This document shows, one piece after another, positions 24,947-33,704 of a stretch of DNA of 64,000 nt. The notes under the pieces are model-generated. The model worked only from the letters and a program-made list of their open reading frames with translations. It ran no database searches and was not told the origin of the DNA. The stretch lies in assembly GCA_002300355.1 (NCBI GenBank), contig NSGV01000002.1, positions 1,426,001 to 1,490,000 on the forward strand, read 5' to 3'. The first letter of the stretch is position 1; each line of letters opens with the position of its first letter. The DNA comes from Streptomyces sp. TLI_235. GTDB lineage: Bacteria; Actinomycetota; Actinomycetes; Streptomycetales; Streptomycetaceae. Both the position numbers and the translations under genes were made by a program.

Positions 24947-25948
24947 ATGAGACTGTCCGACATACCACTGGGCTGGGGTGCGGTGGGCGTGGCCCTCCTC
25001 GTGGTCGCCGCCGTGCTCGTGGCGTTCGCCCGCTACCGGGCCGCCACGGCGACGGGCGGGTCCGATTCCTGGGAGCGCTCGGAGGAGCGCCGTCGGCGCA
25101 AGGAATCCCTGTACGGGGCCGCCTCGTACACCCTGCTCTTCTGCTGTGCCGCCGTCGCCGCGGCACTGTCCTTCCACGGGCTGGTCGGCTTCGGTGTGCA
25201 GAACCTCAACCTCTCCGGGGGCTGGGAGTACCTGGTGCCGTTCGGGCTGGACGGCGCCGCGATGTTCTGCTCGGTCCTGGCCGTCCGCGAGGCCAGCCAC
25301 GGCGACGCGGCGCTCGGCTCCCGGCTGCTGGTGTGGCTGTTCGCGGGGGCGTCCGCCTGGTTCAACTGGGTGCACGCGCCGCGCGGCTTCGGCCACGCCG
25401 GGGCGCCGCAGTTCTTCGCCGGCATGTCGCTGTCGGCCGCGGTGCTCTTCGACCGCGCGCTCAAGCAGACCCGCCGGGCCGCGCTGCGCGAGCAGGGCCT
25501 GGTGCCCCGTCCGCTGCCGCAGATCCGGATCGTCCGCTGGCTGCGGGCCCCGCGGGAGACGTACGCCGCCTGGTCGCTGATGCTGCTGGAGGGGGTGCGC
25601 ACGCTGGACGAGGCGGTCGAGGAGGTCCGCGACGACCGGCGGGCGGCGGCCGCCGACCGGGAGCGCCGACGGCTGGCGAGCCGCCGCGAGCGGGCCGAGA
25701 TCCGCGCCATCGGCCGCCACCACGGGGGCTGGCGCCGTTCGGGCGCCCGGCAGCTGGAGGCGGGCGGCACGGAGCCTGTCATAGCCGTCGACGCGCCGCC
25801 GGTCGAGGTGCGGGCGGCCCAGCCCGGGCTGCCGGTGCGGGCGGCGCCGCTGAGCGTCGACCTGACGCCGGAGGACGACACCATCACGCTGCCGCGTCTG
25901 GAATCCCTGGAGCAGAAGCTCAAGGACCTGGAGCAGCAGTTCGGCTGA
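24947..25948 (+). CDS. DUF2637 membrane protein
   Basis: About 333 residues. Four hydrophobic segments in the first 190 residues (VGVALLVVAAVLVAFA, YTLLFCCAAVAAALSF, FGLDGAAMFCSVLAV, LVWLFAGASAWFNWVHAP) form the DUF2637 domain. A charged, helical C-terminal half ends in a coiled-coil-like LESLEQKLKDLEQQF. The function is unknown; relatives occur on chromosomes and conjugative elements of streptomycetes. An upstream ATG at 24902 would add 15 residues, but those codons are less GC3-biased, so I prefer 24947. Neither start has a clear ribosome site. A GATAAT box (24837-24842) could be the -10. Confidence 0.75.
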   Translation: MRLSDIPLGWGAVGVALLVVAAVLVAFARYRAATATGGSDSWERSEERRRRKESLYGAASYTLLFCCAAVAAALSFHGLVGFGVQNLNLSGGWEYLVPFGLDGAAMFCSVLAVREASHGDAALGSRLLVWLFAGASAWFNWVHAPRGFGHAGAPQFFAGMSLSAAVLFDRALKQTRRAALREQGLVPRPLPQIRIVRWLRAPRETYAAWSLMLLEGVRTLDEAVEEVRDDRRAAAADRERRRLASRRERAEIRAIGRHHGGWRRSGARQLEAGGTEPVIAVDAPPVEVRAAQPGLPVRAAPLSVDLTPEDDTITLPRLESLEQKLKDLEQQFG

Positions 25949-25966
25949 CCGCCGTGGCGTGTCTCG

Positions 25967-25997
25967 ACGTGCCCCGGGTTGACCACCCGGGGCACGT
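25967..25997. terminator. Bidirectional terminator hairpin
   Basis: ACGTGCCCCGGGT (25967-25979) and its perfect complement (25985-25997) form a 13-bp stem with a TGACC loop, between convergent genes. Confidence 0.85.
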
Positions 25998-26004
25998 AGA
26001 AGGC

Positions 26005-28220
26005 CTAGCTGTCCGTCGGGGCCGGGCCGTCGGCGGAGAGCTCGAACCACATGCGTTTGCCGGAGCCGCGCGGTTCCACGCCCCAGCCGTCGGCGAGCGC
26101 CTCGACGAGCATCAGGCCGCGGCCGGAGGAGGCCTGCTCGCCGGGGGTGCGGCGGGTCGGCCAGAGGTCCGACTCGTCCTCGACCTCGACCCGCAGCCGG
26201 GCCCGCCCGTTGTCGGGCGCCCGGTAGAGCCGGGCGGTGAACATCGCGTCCCGGTCGGTGTGCCGGATGGCGTTGGTGACCAGCTCGGAGGAGAGCAGTT
26301 CGGCGGTGTCGATGAGCTCCGGGACCTGCCAGCGGCGCAGTGCGTCCCGCAGTTCGCCGCGGAGTTCGGAGATCCGGGCGAGGTCGGCCTGGCCGATCCG
26401 GCGCCGCAGCTGCTGGGCGGCGCGGCCGCCGGAGGGGCCGTCCCAGCGGAGCAGCAGCAGCGCTATGTCGTCCTCGCGCTCGCTGGAGTCTGCGGCGCGG
26501 GCGGCGATCCGGTCGGCGAGTTCCTCGAGCGGTTCGCGGGCGGACTCGTCACGGGCGGGCAGTGGCGTCGCCACGGCTTCGCAGAGCCGGCCGAAGCCGG
26601 TGTCGAGGTCCATGCCCCGGGCTTCGACGAGGCCGTCGGTGCAGAGCACGACGGTCTCGCCGGGGTCGAGGCTGAACCGGGTGACCCGGTACTCCTCGTC
26701 GGGGTCGACGCCGAGCGGGAGGCCGCCGGCGACCGGGAGCACGGAGACCGAGCCGTCGGCGCGGCGGACCACCGGGTCGAGGTGGCCGGCCCGCACCGCG
26801 TAGACGACGCCGTAGTCGACGTTGACCTCGGCGTAGGTGCAGGTGGCGAAGTGGTCGGTGTCCAGGTCGGCGAGGAAGCGGGAGGCGCGGGCCATGACCG
26901 CGGCGGGCGGGTGGCCCTCGGCGGCGTAGGCGCGCAGCGCGATCCGCAGCTGGCCCATGATGCCGGCGGCGTGCACGTCGTGGCCCTGGACGTCGCCGAT
27001 GACGAGGCCGACGTGGCCGCCGGGCAGCGGCACGACGTCGTACCAGTCGCCGCCGATCTGCAGGCCGGAGCCGGCCGCGAGGTAGCGGACGGCGGTGGTG
27101 ACGCCGGGGACGGAGGGCACGGCGCGCGGCAGCATGACCCGCTGGAGGCTCGCGGCGAGTTCGTGCTCGGCGTCGTGCAGCTGGGCGCGGGCCAGCGACT
27201 GGGCGACCAGGCCGCCGAGGGTGGAGAGCAGGGTGCGGTCGTCGGCGTCGAGTTCGCGGTCGTCGTCGAAGCTGACCACGCAGACGCCGATCGCCCGGCC
27301 GCTGACCACCAGCGGCAGGAACGCCCAGGAGCTGCGACCGCTGCCGGCGCCGAGCTGCTCCCAGGCCTCCGGGTAGCGCTCCTCGTACTCCTCGCGGTCG
27401 GCGATGAACACGGGGGTGCGGGTGCGGACGGCGAAGGCCATCGGGTGGTCGGCGGCGAGCGGGGAGCGGTCGTGCCGGGCGATCAGCTCGCTGCGGTAGC
27501 CGCTGGCGCCGAGGATGGCGAGCCGGCCGGCCTCCATGGAGGCGAGCACCAGGCCGTCCGGCGGGAGGCCGGGCAGCGGCAGCTCGGTGAAGACCCGGGC
27601 GACGTCGCGGACGGTGACCGCCTCGGAGAGTGCCCGGGCGGCCTCCTTGATGAACCGGGAACGCTCCTCGCGCAGGGCGGCGAGTTCGCCGGCCTTCTCG
27701 CGTTTGTGGAGCTCGACGGTGGCGTCCCAGACGAACCCGACCATCCGGGAGGGCCGGCCGAAGGCGTCGGCGAGGACGCGGCCGCGGAAGCGCACCGCGT
27801 GCATCTCGCCGCCGGGGTGGACGGTGCGGTAGTAGGCGCCGCACTGGCCGAGTTCGGTGACGGCCCGCTCGACCCGGCGGCGGACGACCGGGGCGTCCTC
27901 GGGGTGCAGCAGGGCGAGGAAGGCGGCGGAGCTGCGGTCGAAGCGGTCCGCGTCCAGGCCCAGGATGTCGCAGGCCCGCTGGTCGCCCTCGAGGATGTCG
28001 CGGCGGATGTCCCAGTCGAAGGAGCCGATGCCGTTGGCGGCCATCGCCGGCTCGAGCCAGTCCGGGGTGGAGTCGGCGCCGCGGCCGGAGAGGCTGCGGC
28101 CGGTCGGGGGGCCGAGAGGCCGGCGGTCGCGGTGCGCAGCGCGTGGCCCGCGGCGGTACGCACCGCCTGGGCCGGTGGGCTCCGGCGCGCGGGCCCCTGC
28201 GGCTCGGGCTCTGTCGCCAT
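26005..28220 (-). CDS. PAS-GAF-SpoIIE phosphatase-HATPase signalling protein, frameshifted near the N-terminus
   Basis: Domains in order: PAS (GIGSFDWDIRRDILEGDQRA), GAF (LPLVVSGRAIGVCVVSF), PP2C/SpoIIE phosphatase (IGGDWYDVVPLPGGHVGLVI, then GDVQGHD) and an anti-sigma-type ATPase (ELVTNAIRHT, SGRGLMLVEALADGWG). Such proteins dephosphorylate anti-anti-sigma factors, or phosphorylate them through the ATPase domain, within a partner-switching network. The best start is the ATG at 28220 with AGGAG 4 nt upstream, giving MATEPEPQGPARRS, but that frame does not lead into the PAS domain. Third-codon GC bias changes frame at the G6 run 28106-28111, so one base appears to be missing there. If not frameshifted, the first in-frame ATG is 28044, without a ribosome site. 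Confidence 0.8.
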
Positions 28221-28443
28221 GTGTCTCCTGCCGCTGCCAAGGCCGTGCTGTCCGGGCGGACGGCACGGCCGTGTCGTGATCGGATCGGTGTGCCGGCCGG
28301 TGGAGCCGGTCGGGAATCGGTTCTTCCCGCCGCGCACCGCGCACACATTCTCACTAGCCTCTCGTATGTTCGGCAAGGCGGCAATCCCGTAGCACCGTCC
28401 GGGTGTCGCAAAGATGGGGACAGGGTAACGGTTCGCACACGAT

Positions 28444-29151
28444 TCATGACGGTCCGAGCTCGAACCAGGTGGTCTTGCCGTCACCCCGGAGCTGTACTCC
28501 CCAGTCGTCCGCCATGGCCTCGACCAGCAGCAGTCCGCGGCCCGAGGTGGCGTAATCGCCCGGCGCGCGCCGCCCGGGGAGTCCGGGCGCGCCATCGCGG
28601 ACTTCGATCCGGAGCCGCCGGTCCGCGGAGAGCTCCGCGTCGAACACGGCACCGTGCGGGGTGTGCACGAGCGCGTTGGTGACCAGCTCGGAGGCGAGCA
28701 GTTCGGCGGTGTCGGCGAGTTCCGGCGGCAGCCCCCAACGGTCCAGGAGCGCCCGGAGCCGGCGGCGGACGGCGCCGACGGCGGCCAGGTCGGCCGGCTC
28801 CAGGACGGCGTGCAGCCGGCGGTGGAGCGCCCGACCCGCCCCGCGCACCGGCGCGTCGTCGGGTGCGGCCCGCGGCGGGGGCGGGCCGCCGGCCCGCGCC
28901 GAGCCCTCCGCGCCGCCCGTCCGCGGCTCGCCGCCGGACGTCGGGCGCCCCTCTAGTGCGCCGCGGCCGCCGGGCGGGGTGCCGTCCGGTGCGGTGCGGC
29001 CGCCGGCTGCGGCGCGGCTGCCGCCCGGACCCGCGACCGCCGGCCGCCGGCGTTGAAAACGTGCCTGCCCGTCCATCAAAACGCCCCCGCCCTGCTCAGG
29101 AACGCCCCACCGGTCCCCCTCCGCGGGCGTCCAGCCGTCGGAAGTCCTCAT
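28444..29151 (-). CDS. Anti-sigma-type ATP-binding protein (HATPase_c_2)
   Basis: 235 residues. A Gly/Pro/Ala-rich N-terminal third is followed by a serine/threonine anti-sigma-kinase ATPase domain with ELVTNALVHT (N box), then a GLPGRRAPGD stretch and SGRGLLLVEAMADDWGVQLR. It closely resembles the C-terminal domain of the neighbouring SpoIIE protein, so the two are paralogous partners. It would bind a sigma factor or phosphorylate an anti-anti-sigma protein. The ATG at 29151 has GGGAG 5-6 nt upstream; the ATG at 29076 is a weaker alternative. It is transcribed in the same direction as the phosphatase, about 220 bp upstream of it. Confidence 0.86.
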   Translation of the reverse strand: MRTSDGWTPAEGDRWGVPEQGGGVLMDGQARFQRRRPAVAGPGGSRAAAGGRTAPDGTPPGGRGALEGRPTSGGEPRTGGAEGSARAGGPPPPRAAPDDAPVRGAGRALHRRLHAVLEPADLAAVGAVRRRLRALLDRWGLPPELADTAELLASELVTNALVHTPHGAVFDAELSADRRLRIEVRDGAPGLPGRRAPGDYATSGRGLLLVEAMADDWGVQLRGDGKTTWFELGPS

Positions 29152-29443
29152 GCCCACTCCCAACGGCCCCGCAACAGTGCGTAGCCGGTCACCCGGGGTG
29201 AAGCGGGGCTCGGGGGCGGCCGCGTGATCCACCGGGCGCGGTCGGGGAGGTTTGGCCGGGCGCCCGATGCCGCACCCGCACCTCCCGGAGCGCCCCGTCG
29301 CGCCCCCGTCGCGCCGCCGTGCGGAGTACCACCGGGCGAGCAACGCTGGACACGGCGGCCGGGCCCGGGTTCAATGGGGCCCCGAAGTTTGAACGCCGTT
29401 CTAACACCATCGACCACCCACCGGCACCCGCGAGCGAGGAACC

Positions 29444-30154
29444 GTGCGACTGACCCCCACCGAACGGGACCGGCTGCTGATCTTCACAGCGGCCGAACTG
29501 GCCCGCGCCCGCCGCGCCCGCGGCGTGCGACTCAACGTGCCCGAGGCCACCGCGCTGATCGCCGACACGGTCTGCGAGGCGGCCCGCGACGGCCGGCGAC
29601 TGGCCGAGGCGATCGAGGCCGGGCGATCGGTCCTCTCCGCCGACGACGTGCTGCCCGGCGTGCCCGACGTCGTCACCGTGGTGCAGGTCGAGGCGGTCTT
29701 CGACGACGGCACCCGGCTCGCCGTGGTCAACGACCCGTTCCGCGGCGCCGGTTCGCTCGGCGACGACGCCCCGGGCGCCGCCCTGGCCGGGAGCGGCCAG
29801 GGCTACGACCCGGTCGAGGAGACGGTCGTGCTGCCCGTCCACAACACCGCGGCGGTGCCGATCTCGGTGACCTCGCACTTCCACTTCTTCGAGGCCAATC
29901 CGCGCCTCGCCTTCGACCGCGCCGCCGCGTACGGCACGCACCTGGCCGTGCCGGCCGGGTCCTCGGTGCGGTTCGACCCCGGGGCCACCGTCGAGGTCGG
30001 CCTCGTCCCGATCGGCGGCGAACGGGTCGCCATCGGCTTCGCCGGACTGGTCGACGGGCCGCTCGACGCGCCCGGCGCCAAGGAGGCCGCCCTGGAGAAG
30101 GCGCGCGCCACCGGCTACCTGACAAGCTTCGACGACGCGGAGGTCGAGTCGTGA
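29444..30154 (+). CDS. ureAB: Urease-like gamma/beta fusion subunit
   Basis: 236 residues fusing UreA (about 1-100: MRLTPTERDRLLIFTAAELA, LNVPEATALIAD, VPDVVTVVQVEA) and UreB (about 120-220: SHFHFFEANPRLAFDR, VPAGSSVRFDPG). UreA-UreB fusions are known in some bacteria. GTG start with GAGGAA 2-3 nt upstream. It overlaps the alpha-subunit gene by 4 nt (GTGA). The 292-bp upstream gap holds an inverted pair GTTCAA (29369-29374) and TTGAAC (29389-29394), a possible operator. No UreD, E, F or G gene is present in the window. Confidence 0.9.
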   Translation: MRLTPTERDRLLIFTAAELARARRARGVRLNVPEATALIADTVCEAARDGRRLAEAIEAGRSVLSADDVLPGVPDVVTVVQVEAVFDDGTRLAVVNDPFRGAGSLGDDAPGAALAGSGQGYDPVEETVVLPVHNTAAVPISVTSHFHFFEANPRLAFDRAAAYGTHLAVPAGSSVRFDPGATVEVGLVPIGGERVAIGFAGLVDGPLDAPGAKEAALEKARATGYLTSFDDAEVES

Positions 30155-31875
30155 CCGCCATCTCCCCCCACGACTACATCTCGGTGCACGGCGCCCGGGC
30201 CGGGGACCGCATCCGGCTCGGCGACAGCGGGCTGATCATCCGGGTCGAGTCCGACTCCCAGGAGCCCGGCAACGAGTTCCTGGCCGGATTCGGCAAGACC
30301 GCCCGGGACGGCCTGCACCTCAAGGCCACCTCGATCCGCGAGACCTGCGACATCGTGATCAGCAACGTCGTCGTCATCGACGCGATCCAGGGCATCCGCA
30401 AGACCTCGATCGGCATCCGGGACGGCCGGATCGTCTCCGTCGGCCGGGCCGGCAACCCCGACACCATGGACGGCGTCGACGTCGTCGTCTCCACCGGCAC
30501 CACGATCGTCTCCGGCGAGGGCATGATCGCCACCGCCGGCGCCATCGACACCCACGTCCACCTGCTCTCGCCGCGGATCATGGAGGCCTCGCTGGCCTCC
30601 GGCGTCACCACGATCATCGGTCAGGAGTTCGGCCCGGTCTGGGGCGTCGGCGTCAACTCCCCCTGGGCGCTGCGGCACGCCTTCAACGCGTTCGACGCCT
30701 GGCCGGTCAACATCGGCTTCCTGGGCCGCGGATCGTCCTCCGACCCGGCCCCGCTGATCGAGGCGCTCGCCGAGGGCGGTGCCTCCGGCTTCAAGGTGCA
30801 CGAGGACATGGGCGCGCACACCCGCGCCCTGGACACCGCGCTGCGGGTCGCCGAGGAGTACGACGTCCAGGTCGCGCTGCACACCGACGGCCTCAACGAG
30901 TGCCTCTCGGTCGAGGACACCCTCAAGGTGCTGGAGGGCCGGACCATCCACGCCTTCCACATCGAGGGCTGCGGCGGCGGGCACGTGCCCAACGTGCTGA
31001 AGATGGCCGGTGTGGAGAACGTCATCGGCTCCTCCACCAACCCCACCCTGCCGTTCGGCCGGGACGCCCTCGGCGAGCACTTCGGCATGATCGTCTCCGC
31101 GCACGACCTCAAGGTCGACCTGCCGGGCGACGCCGCGATGGCCCGCGACCGGATCCGCGCCGGCACGATGGGCGCCGAGGACGTGCTGCACGACCTCGGT
31201 GTCATCGGCATCACCTCCTCCGACGCCCAGGGCATGGGCCGGGCCGGCGAGACCGTCCGCCGCACCTTCGCCATGGCCGGCAAGATGAAGGCCGAACTCG
31301 GCCCGCTGGACGGCGAGGGCTCGTACGGCACCGCCGGCGGCGGCGACGACAACGAGCGGGTGCTGCGCTACATCGCCAAGCTGACCGTCAACCCGGCCAT
31401 CGCGCACGGCCTCGTCCACGAGGTGGGCTCGCTGGAGGTCGGCAAACTCGCCGACATCGTGCTCTGGCGTCCGGACCACTTCGGCGCCAAGCCGCAGCTG
31501 GTGCTGAAGGCCGGCTTCCCCGCGTACGGCGTGGTGGGCGACCCGAACGCCTCCACCGACCGCTGCGAACCGCTGGTGCTCGGACCGCAGTTCGGCGCGC
31601 ACGGCGCCACCGCCGCGGACATCTCGGTCGCCTTCGTCTCGCAGGCCGCCGCCGAGGCCTCCTACCTGGACGTCGCCGGCGACCAACTCCCCACCCGCAG
31701 GCGCCGGGTGGGCGTCCGCAACACCCGCGGGATCGGCCCGAAGAACATGGTCCGCAACGCCCGCATCGGCCACGTCCAGGTGGAGGCCGACACCGGCCTG
31801 GTCTCCCTGGACGGCGCCCCGCTGCGCTCCGAGCCCGCCGACAGCGTCTCGCTCAGCCGCCTCTACTTCCTCTGA
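30151..31875 (+). CDS. ureC: Divergent urease-like alpha subunit (amidohydrolase)
   Basis: 574 residues, cytoplasmic. The positions that bind the dinuclear nickel centre in urease are kept: H135 and H137 (THVH), K215 and H217 (GFKVHED), H244, H270 and D358. The flap His is kept as H318, but the preceding Cys of true urease is Ala317 and the following His is Asp319. The pocket loop after GVTT (155-172) is 4 residues shorter and lacks the AGTxATTCTPG signature. This suggests a ureido substrate other than urea, or weak urease activity. Start GTG 30151 with GGAGG 7 nt upstream. The agmatine deiminase gene follows 47 nt after the stop, probably in the same operon. Confidence 0.88.
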   Translation: MTAISPHDYISVHGARAGDRIRLGDSGLIIRVESDSQEPGNEFLAGFGKTARDGLHLKATSIRETCDIVISNVVVIDAIQGIRKTSIGIRDGRIVSVGRAGNPDTMDGVDVVVSTGTTIVSGEGMIATAGAIDTHVHLLSPRIMEASLASGVTTIIGQEFGPVWGVGVNSPWALRHAFNAFDAWPVNIGFLGRGSSSDPAPLIEALAEGGASGFKVHEDMGAHTRALDTALRVAEEYDVQVALHTDGLNECLSVEDTLKVLEGRTIHAFHIEGCGGGHVPNVLKMAGVENVIGSSTNPTLPFGRDALGEHFGMIVSAHDLKVDLPGDAAMARDRIRAGTMGAEDVLHDLGVIGITSSDAQGMGRAGETVRRTFAMAGKMKAELGPLDGEGSYGTAGGGDDNERVLRYIAKLTVNPAIAHGLVHEVGSLEVGKLADIVLWRPDHFGAKPQLVLKAGFPAYGVVGDPNASTDRCEPLVLGPQFGAHGATAADISVAFVSQAAAEASYLDVAGDQLPTRRRRVGVRNTRGIGPKNMVRNARIGHVQVEADTGLVSLDGAPLRSEPADSVSLSRLYFL

Positions 31876-31922
31876 CCCCCACCAGCCCTCCGACCCCCAC
31901 CAGCGCTTAGGAACAGACCCTC

Positions 31923-32960
31923 ATGACCACTCCCGCCCAGCTCGGCTTCCGGATGCCCGCCGAATGGCACCCGCACGAGCGCACCTGGATGGCCTTCCCG
32001 ACCGCCAACCCCACCTTCGACTCCCCCGAGCACCTGCACGCCGGCCGCGAGGCGTGGGCGAAGGTCGCCAACACCATCGTCCGGTACGAGCCGGTGACCC
32101 TGGTGGTCAACACCGGTGAGACGGAGGAGGCGCGGAAGTACGTCGCCGCCGAGGTGGAGATCGTGGAGCGCCCGCTCGACGACGCCTGGATGCGCGACAT
32201 CGGCCCGACCTTCCTGGTCGACGGCGAGGGCGGGGTGGCCGCCGCCGACTGGATCTTCAACGGCTGGGGCGCGCAGTCCTGGGCCCGCTGGGAGAACGAC
32301 CAGCACGTCGCCGAGCACGTCACCGGGCTCACCGGCGTGCAGCGCTTCGCCTCCCGGCTGATCAACGAGGGCGGCGGCATCCACGTCGACGGCGAGGGCA
32401 CCGTGCTGGTCACCGACACGGTGCAGCTGGGCGAGGGCCGCAACTCCGAATGGACCCGCGAGGAGGTCGAGGCCGAGCTGCACGCCTTCCTCGGCACCAC
32501 CAAGGCGGTCTGGCTGCCGCGCGGACTCACCCGCGACTACGACGAGTTCGGCACCCGCGGGCACATCGACATCGTCGCCTCCTTCGTCCGCCCGGGCGTG
32601 GTCGTCGCCCACGTGCAGCCCGACCCCGAGCACCCCGACCACGAGGTGTGCCAGGAGCTGGTGGCGATCCTGCGCGCCTCCACCGACGCCCAGGGCCGGC
32701 CGCTCGAGGTGATCGAACTGCCCGCGCCGACCGTGCTGCTGGACGAGGAGGGCGAGCCCGTCGACTACTCGTACATCAATCACTACGTGGCGAACGGCGC
32801 GGTGATCCTCTGCGCCTTCGACGACCCGCGCGACCAGGAGGCGGCCGCGATCCTCGCCGAGGCCTACCCGGGCCGCACCGTGGAACTGGTCGACGCCCGC
32901 GAGATCTTCGCCAACGGCGGCGGTATTCATTGCATCACGCAGCAGCAGCCGCGGAGCTGA
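31923..32960 (+). CDS. aguA: Agmatine deiminase family protein
   Basis: 345 residues of the PAD_porph/guanidino-group-modifying fold. Family motifs: DDAWMRDIGPTF, INEGGGIHVDGEG, GHIDIVASF and the terminal GGGIHCITQQQP with the nucleophile Cys. The expected reaction is agmatine to N-carbamoylputrescine plus ammonia. No AguB-type nitrilase is adjacent, but a urease-like amidohydrolase is. N-carbamoylputrescine carries a ureido group, so the two enzymes could act in sequence. Start ATG 31923. A strong terminator follows. Confidence 0.93.
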   Translation: MTTPAQLGFRMPAEWHPHERTWMAFPTANPTFDSPEHLHAGREAWAKVANTIVRYEPVTLVVNTGETEEARKYVAAEVEIVERPLDDAWMRDIGPTFLVDGEGGVAAADWIFNGWGAQSWARWENDQHVAEHVTGLTGVQRFASRLINEGGGIHVDGEGTVLVTDTVQLGEGRNSEWTREEVEAELHAFLGTTKAVWLPRGLTRDYDEFGTRGHIDIVASFVRPGVVVAHVQPDPEHPDHEVCQELVAILRASTDAQGRPLEVIELPAPTVLLDEEGEPVDYSYINHYVANGAVILCAFDDPRDQEAAAILAEAYPGRTVELVDAREIFANGGGIHCITQQQPRS

Positions 32961-32982
32961 CGCACCATCACAGAACGGGCGC

Positions 32983-33024
32983 CCGGGGTCGGCGCGGTAC
33001 CAACAGGTGCCGCGCCGACCCCGG
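32983..33024. terminator. Strong bidirectional terminator hairpin
   Basis: A 15-bp perfect stem (32983-32997 with 33010-33024, CCGGGGTCGGCGCGG and complement) extends inward to 18 bp with one U-G pair and a 6-nt loop. It separates the urease/deiminase operon from the convergent small gene. Confidence 0.88.
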
Positions 33025-33060
33025 TGCTTCTCCGTCCGGCCCCGTTCGGGCCGGGCCCGT

Positions 33061-33372
33061 TCAGCCGCCGGCGGCGCGGGTGAGGACGGCGGTCACGGCG
33101 TCGAGGTAGTCGGCCCAGCAGTCGCCCGTCGGCGGCGCCTCCGACCCGCCGCCGTGGCAGCGGGCGCACCGCCCGCAGCGCCGGTAGCGCGGCACCAGGT
33201 CGGACACGTCCGCTTCGGAGGCGGCGGGATCGGAACGGGCAGGGTCGGGCGCGGTCGGACCGATCACGGTCGGATCGGGCCTGGTCGGATCGGGCCTGGT
33301 CGGATCGGGCCTGGCCGGATCGGGCCTGGCCGGATCGGGCCTGGTCGGATCGGGCGTGGTCGGCTTCAGCAC
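33061..33372 (-). CDS. Small Cys-rich protein with PDPxR pentapeptide repeats
   Basis: 103 residues, unrecognised. The N-terminal third is PDP(T/A)R repeated six times, encoded by a 15-bp minisatellite. The C-terminal half has YRRCGRCARCHGGG and a later GDCWADYLDAV, so four or five Cys plus His could bind zinc. GTG start with AGGAGG 4 nt upstream. It overlaps the end of the 80-residue gene upstream, so they are co-transcribed. They form a divergent unit with the GntR gene. Confidence 0.65.
   Translation of the reverse strand: MLKPTTPDPTRPDPARPDPARPDPTRPDPTRPDPTVIGPTAPDPARSDPAASEADVSDLVPRYRRCGRCARCHGGGSEAPPTGDCWADYLDAVTAVLTRAAGG
33271..33360. repeat. Six-unit 15-bp minisatellite inside a coding region
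   Basis: Six exact-length units of CGGATCGGGCCTGGT occupy 33271-33360, differing at one or two bases. Being a multiple of three, copy-number change would keep the reading frame. Confidence 0.9.
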
Positions 33373-33608
33373 GGGTCCTCCTGGACCTCGGCCCAGACCA
33401 CGGTGCGACCGGAGCCGTCGCTGGCGCCCCAGCGCGCGACGGATGTCAGGGCCCGCAGCACGGCGGCCCACTGCTCGTCGGTGCACCGCTCCGGGATCGT
33501 CACGGTGATGCGGACAGTGCCGGGGGCGGTCCGGGCGGTGGTCGCGACCTCGCCGGTGGCCCGCTCGAGGGCTTCGCGCAGGACGTTCGCACGCACGCTG
33601 ACCTGCAC
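33366..33608 (-). CDS. Small protein of unknown function (80 aa)
   Basis: 80 residues with mixed alpha/beta character (ITVTIPERCTDEQWAAVLRALT, SGRTVVWAEVQEDPC). I do not recognise the family. GTG start with AAGGGG 3 nt upstream; a TACAGT box on the minus strand near 33640 may be the -10. It overlaps the next small gene by 7 nt and is divergent from the GntR regulator, so it is probably controlled by it. Confidence 0.65.
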   Translation of the reverse strand: MQVSVRANVLREALERATGEVATTARTAPGTVRITVTIPERCTDEQWAAVLRALTSVARWGASDGSGRTVVWAEVQEDPC

Positions 33609-33639
33609 CGCCCCTTCCCTAGCAATGGAGTGGAACTGT

Positions 33640-33653
33640 ACTAATAGACTAGT
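33640..33653. promoter_or_regulatory. Candidate GntR operator
   Basis: ACTAATAGACTAGT has inverted ACTA/TAGT ends and an AT-rich centre unlike its surroundings. It lies between the divergent small-gene pair and the GntR gene and overlaps a TACAGT box on the minus strand. Autoregulation is inferred. Confidence 0.5.
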
Positions 33654-33704
33654 GGCCGGACGGATACTCTGTCACCTCGCCGTCACTCAGTGAGAGGATA
33701 CAGG

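Noticed and set aside
28106..28111. Programmed -1 frameshifting at the G6 run
   Set aside because: No stimulatory structure could be identified by eye and one missing base explains the data more simply; kept only as a possibility in the finding.
29224..31875. An 883-residue extended urease alpha subunit
   Set aside because: The first 310 residues are a shadow of ureAB; the true start is the GTG at 30151 that overlaps the ureAB stop.
33271..33360. CRISPR-like repeat array
   Set aside because: Units are 15 bp, directly contiguous without spacers, and in frame in a small gene: a minisatellite.
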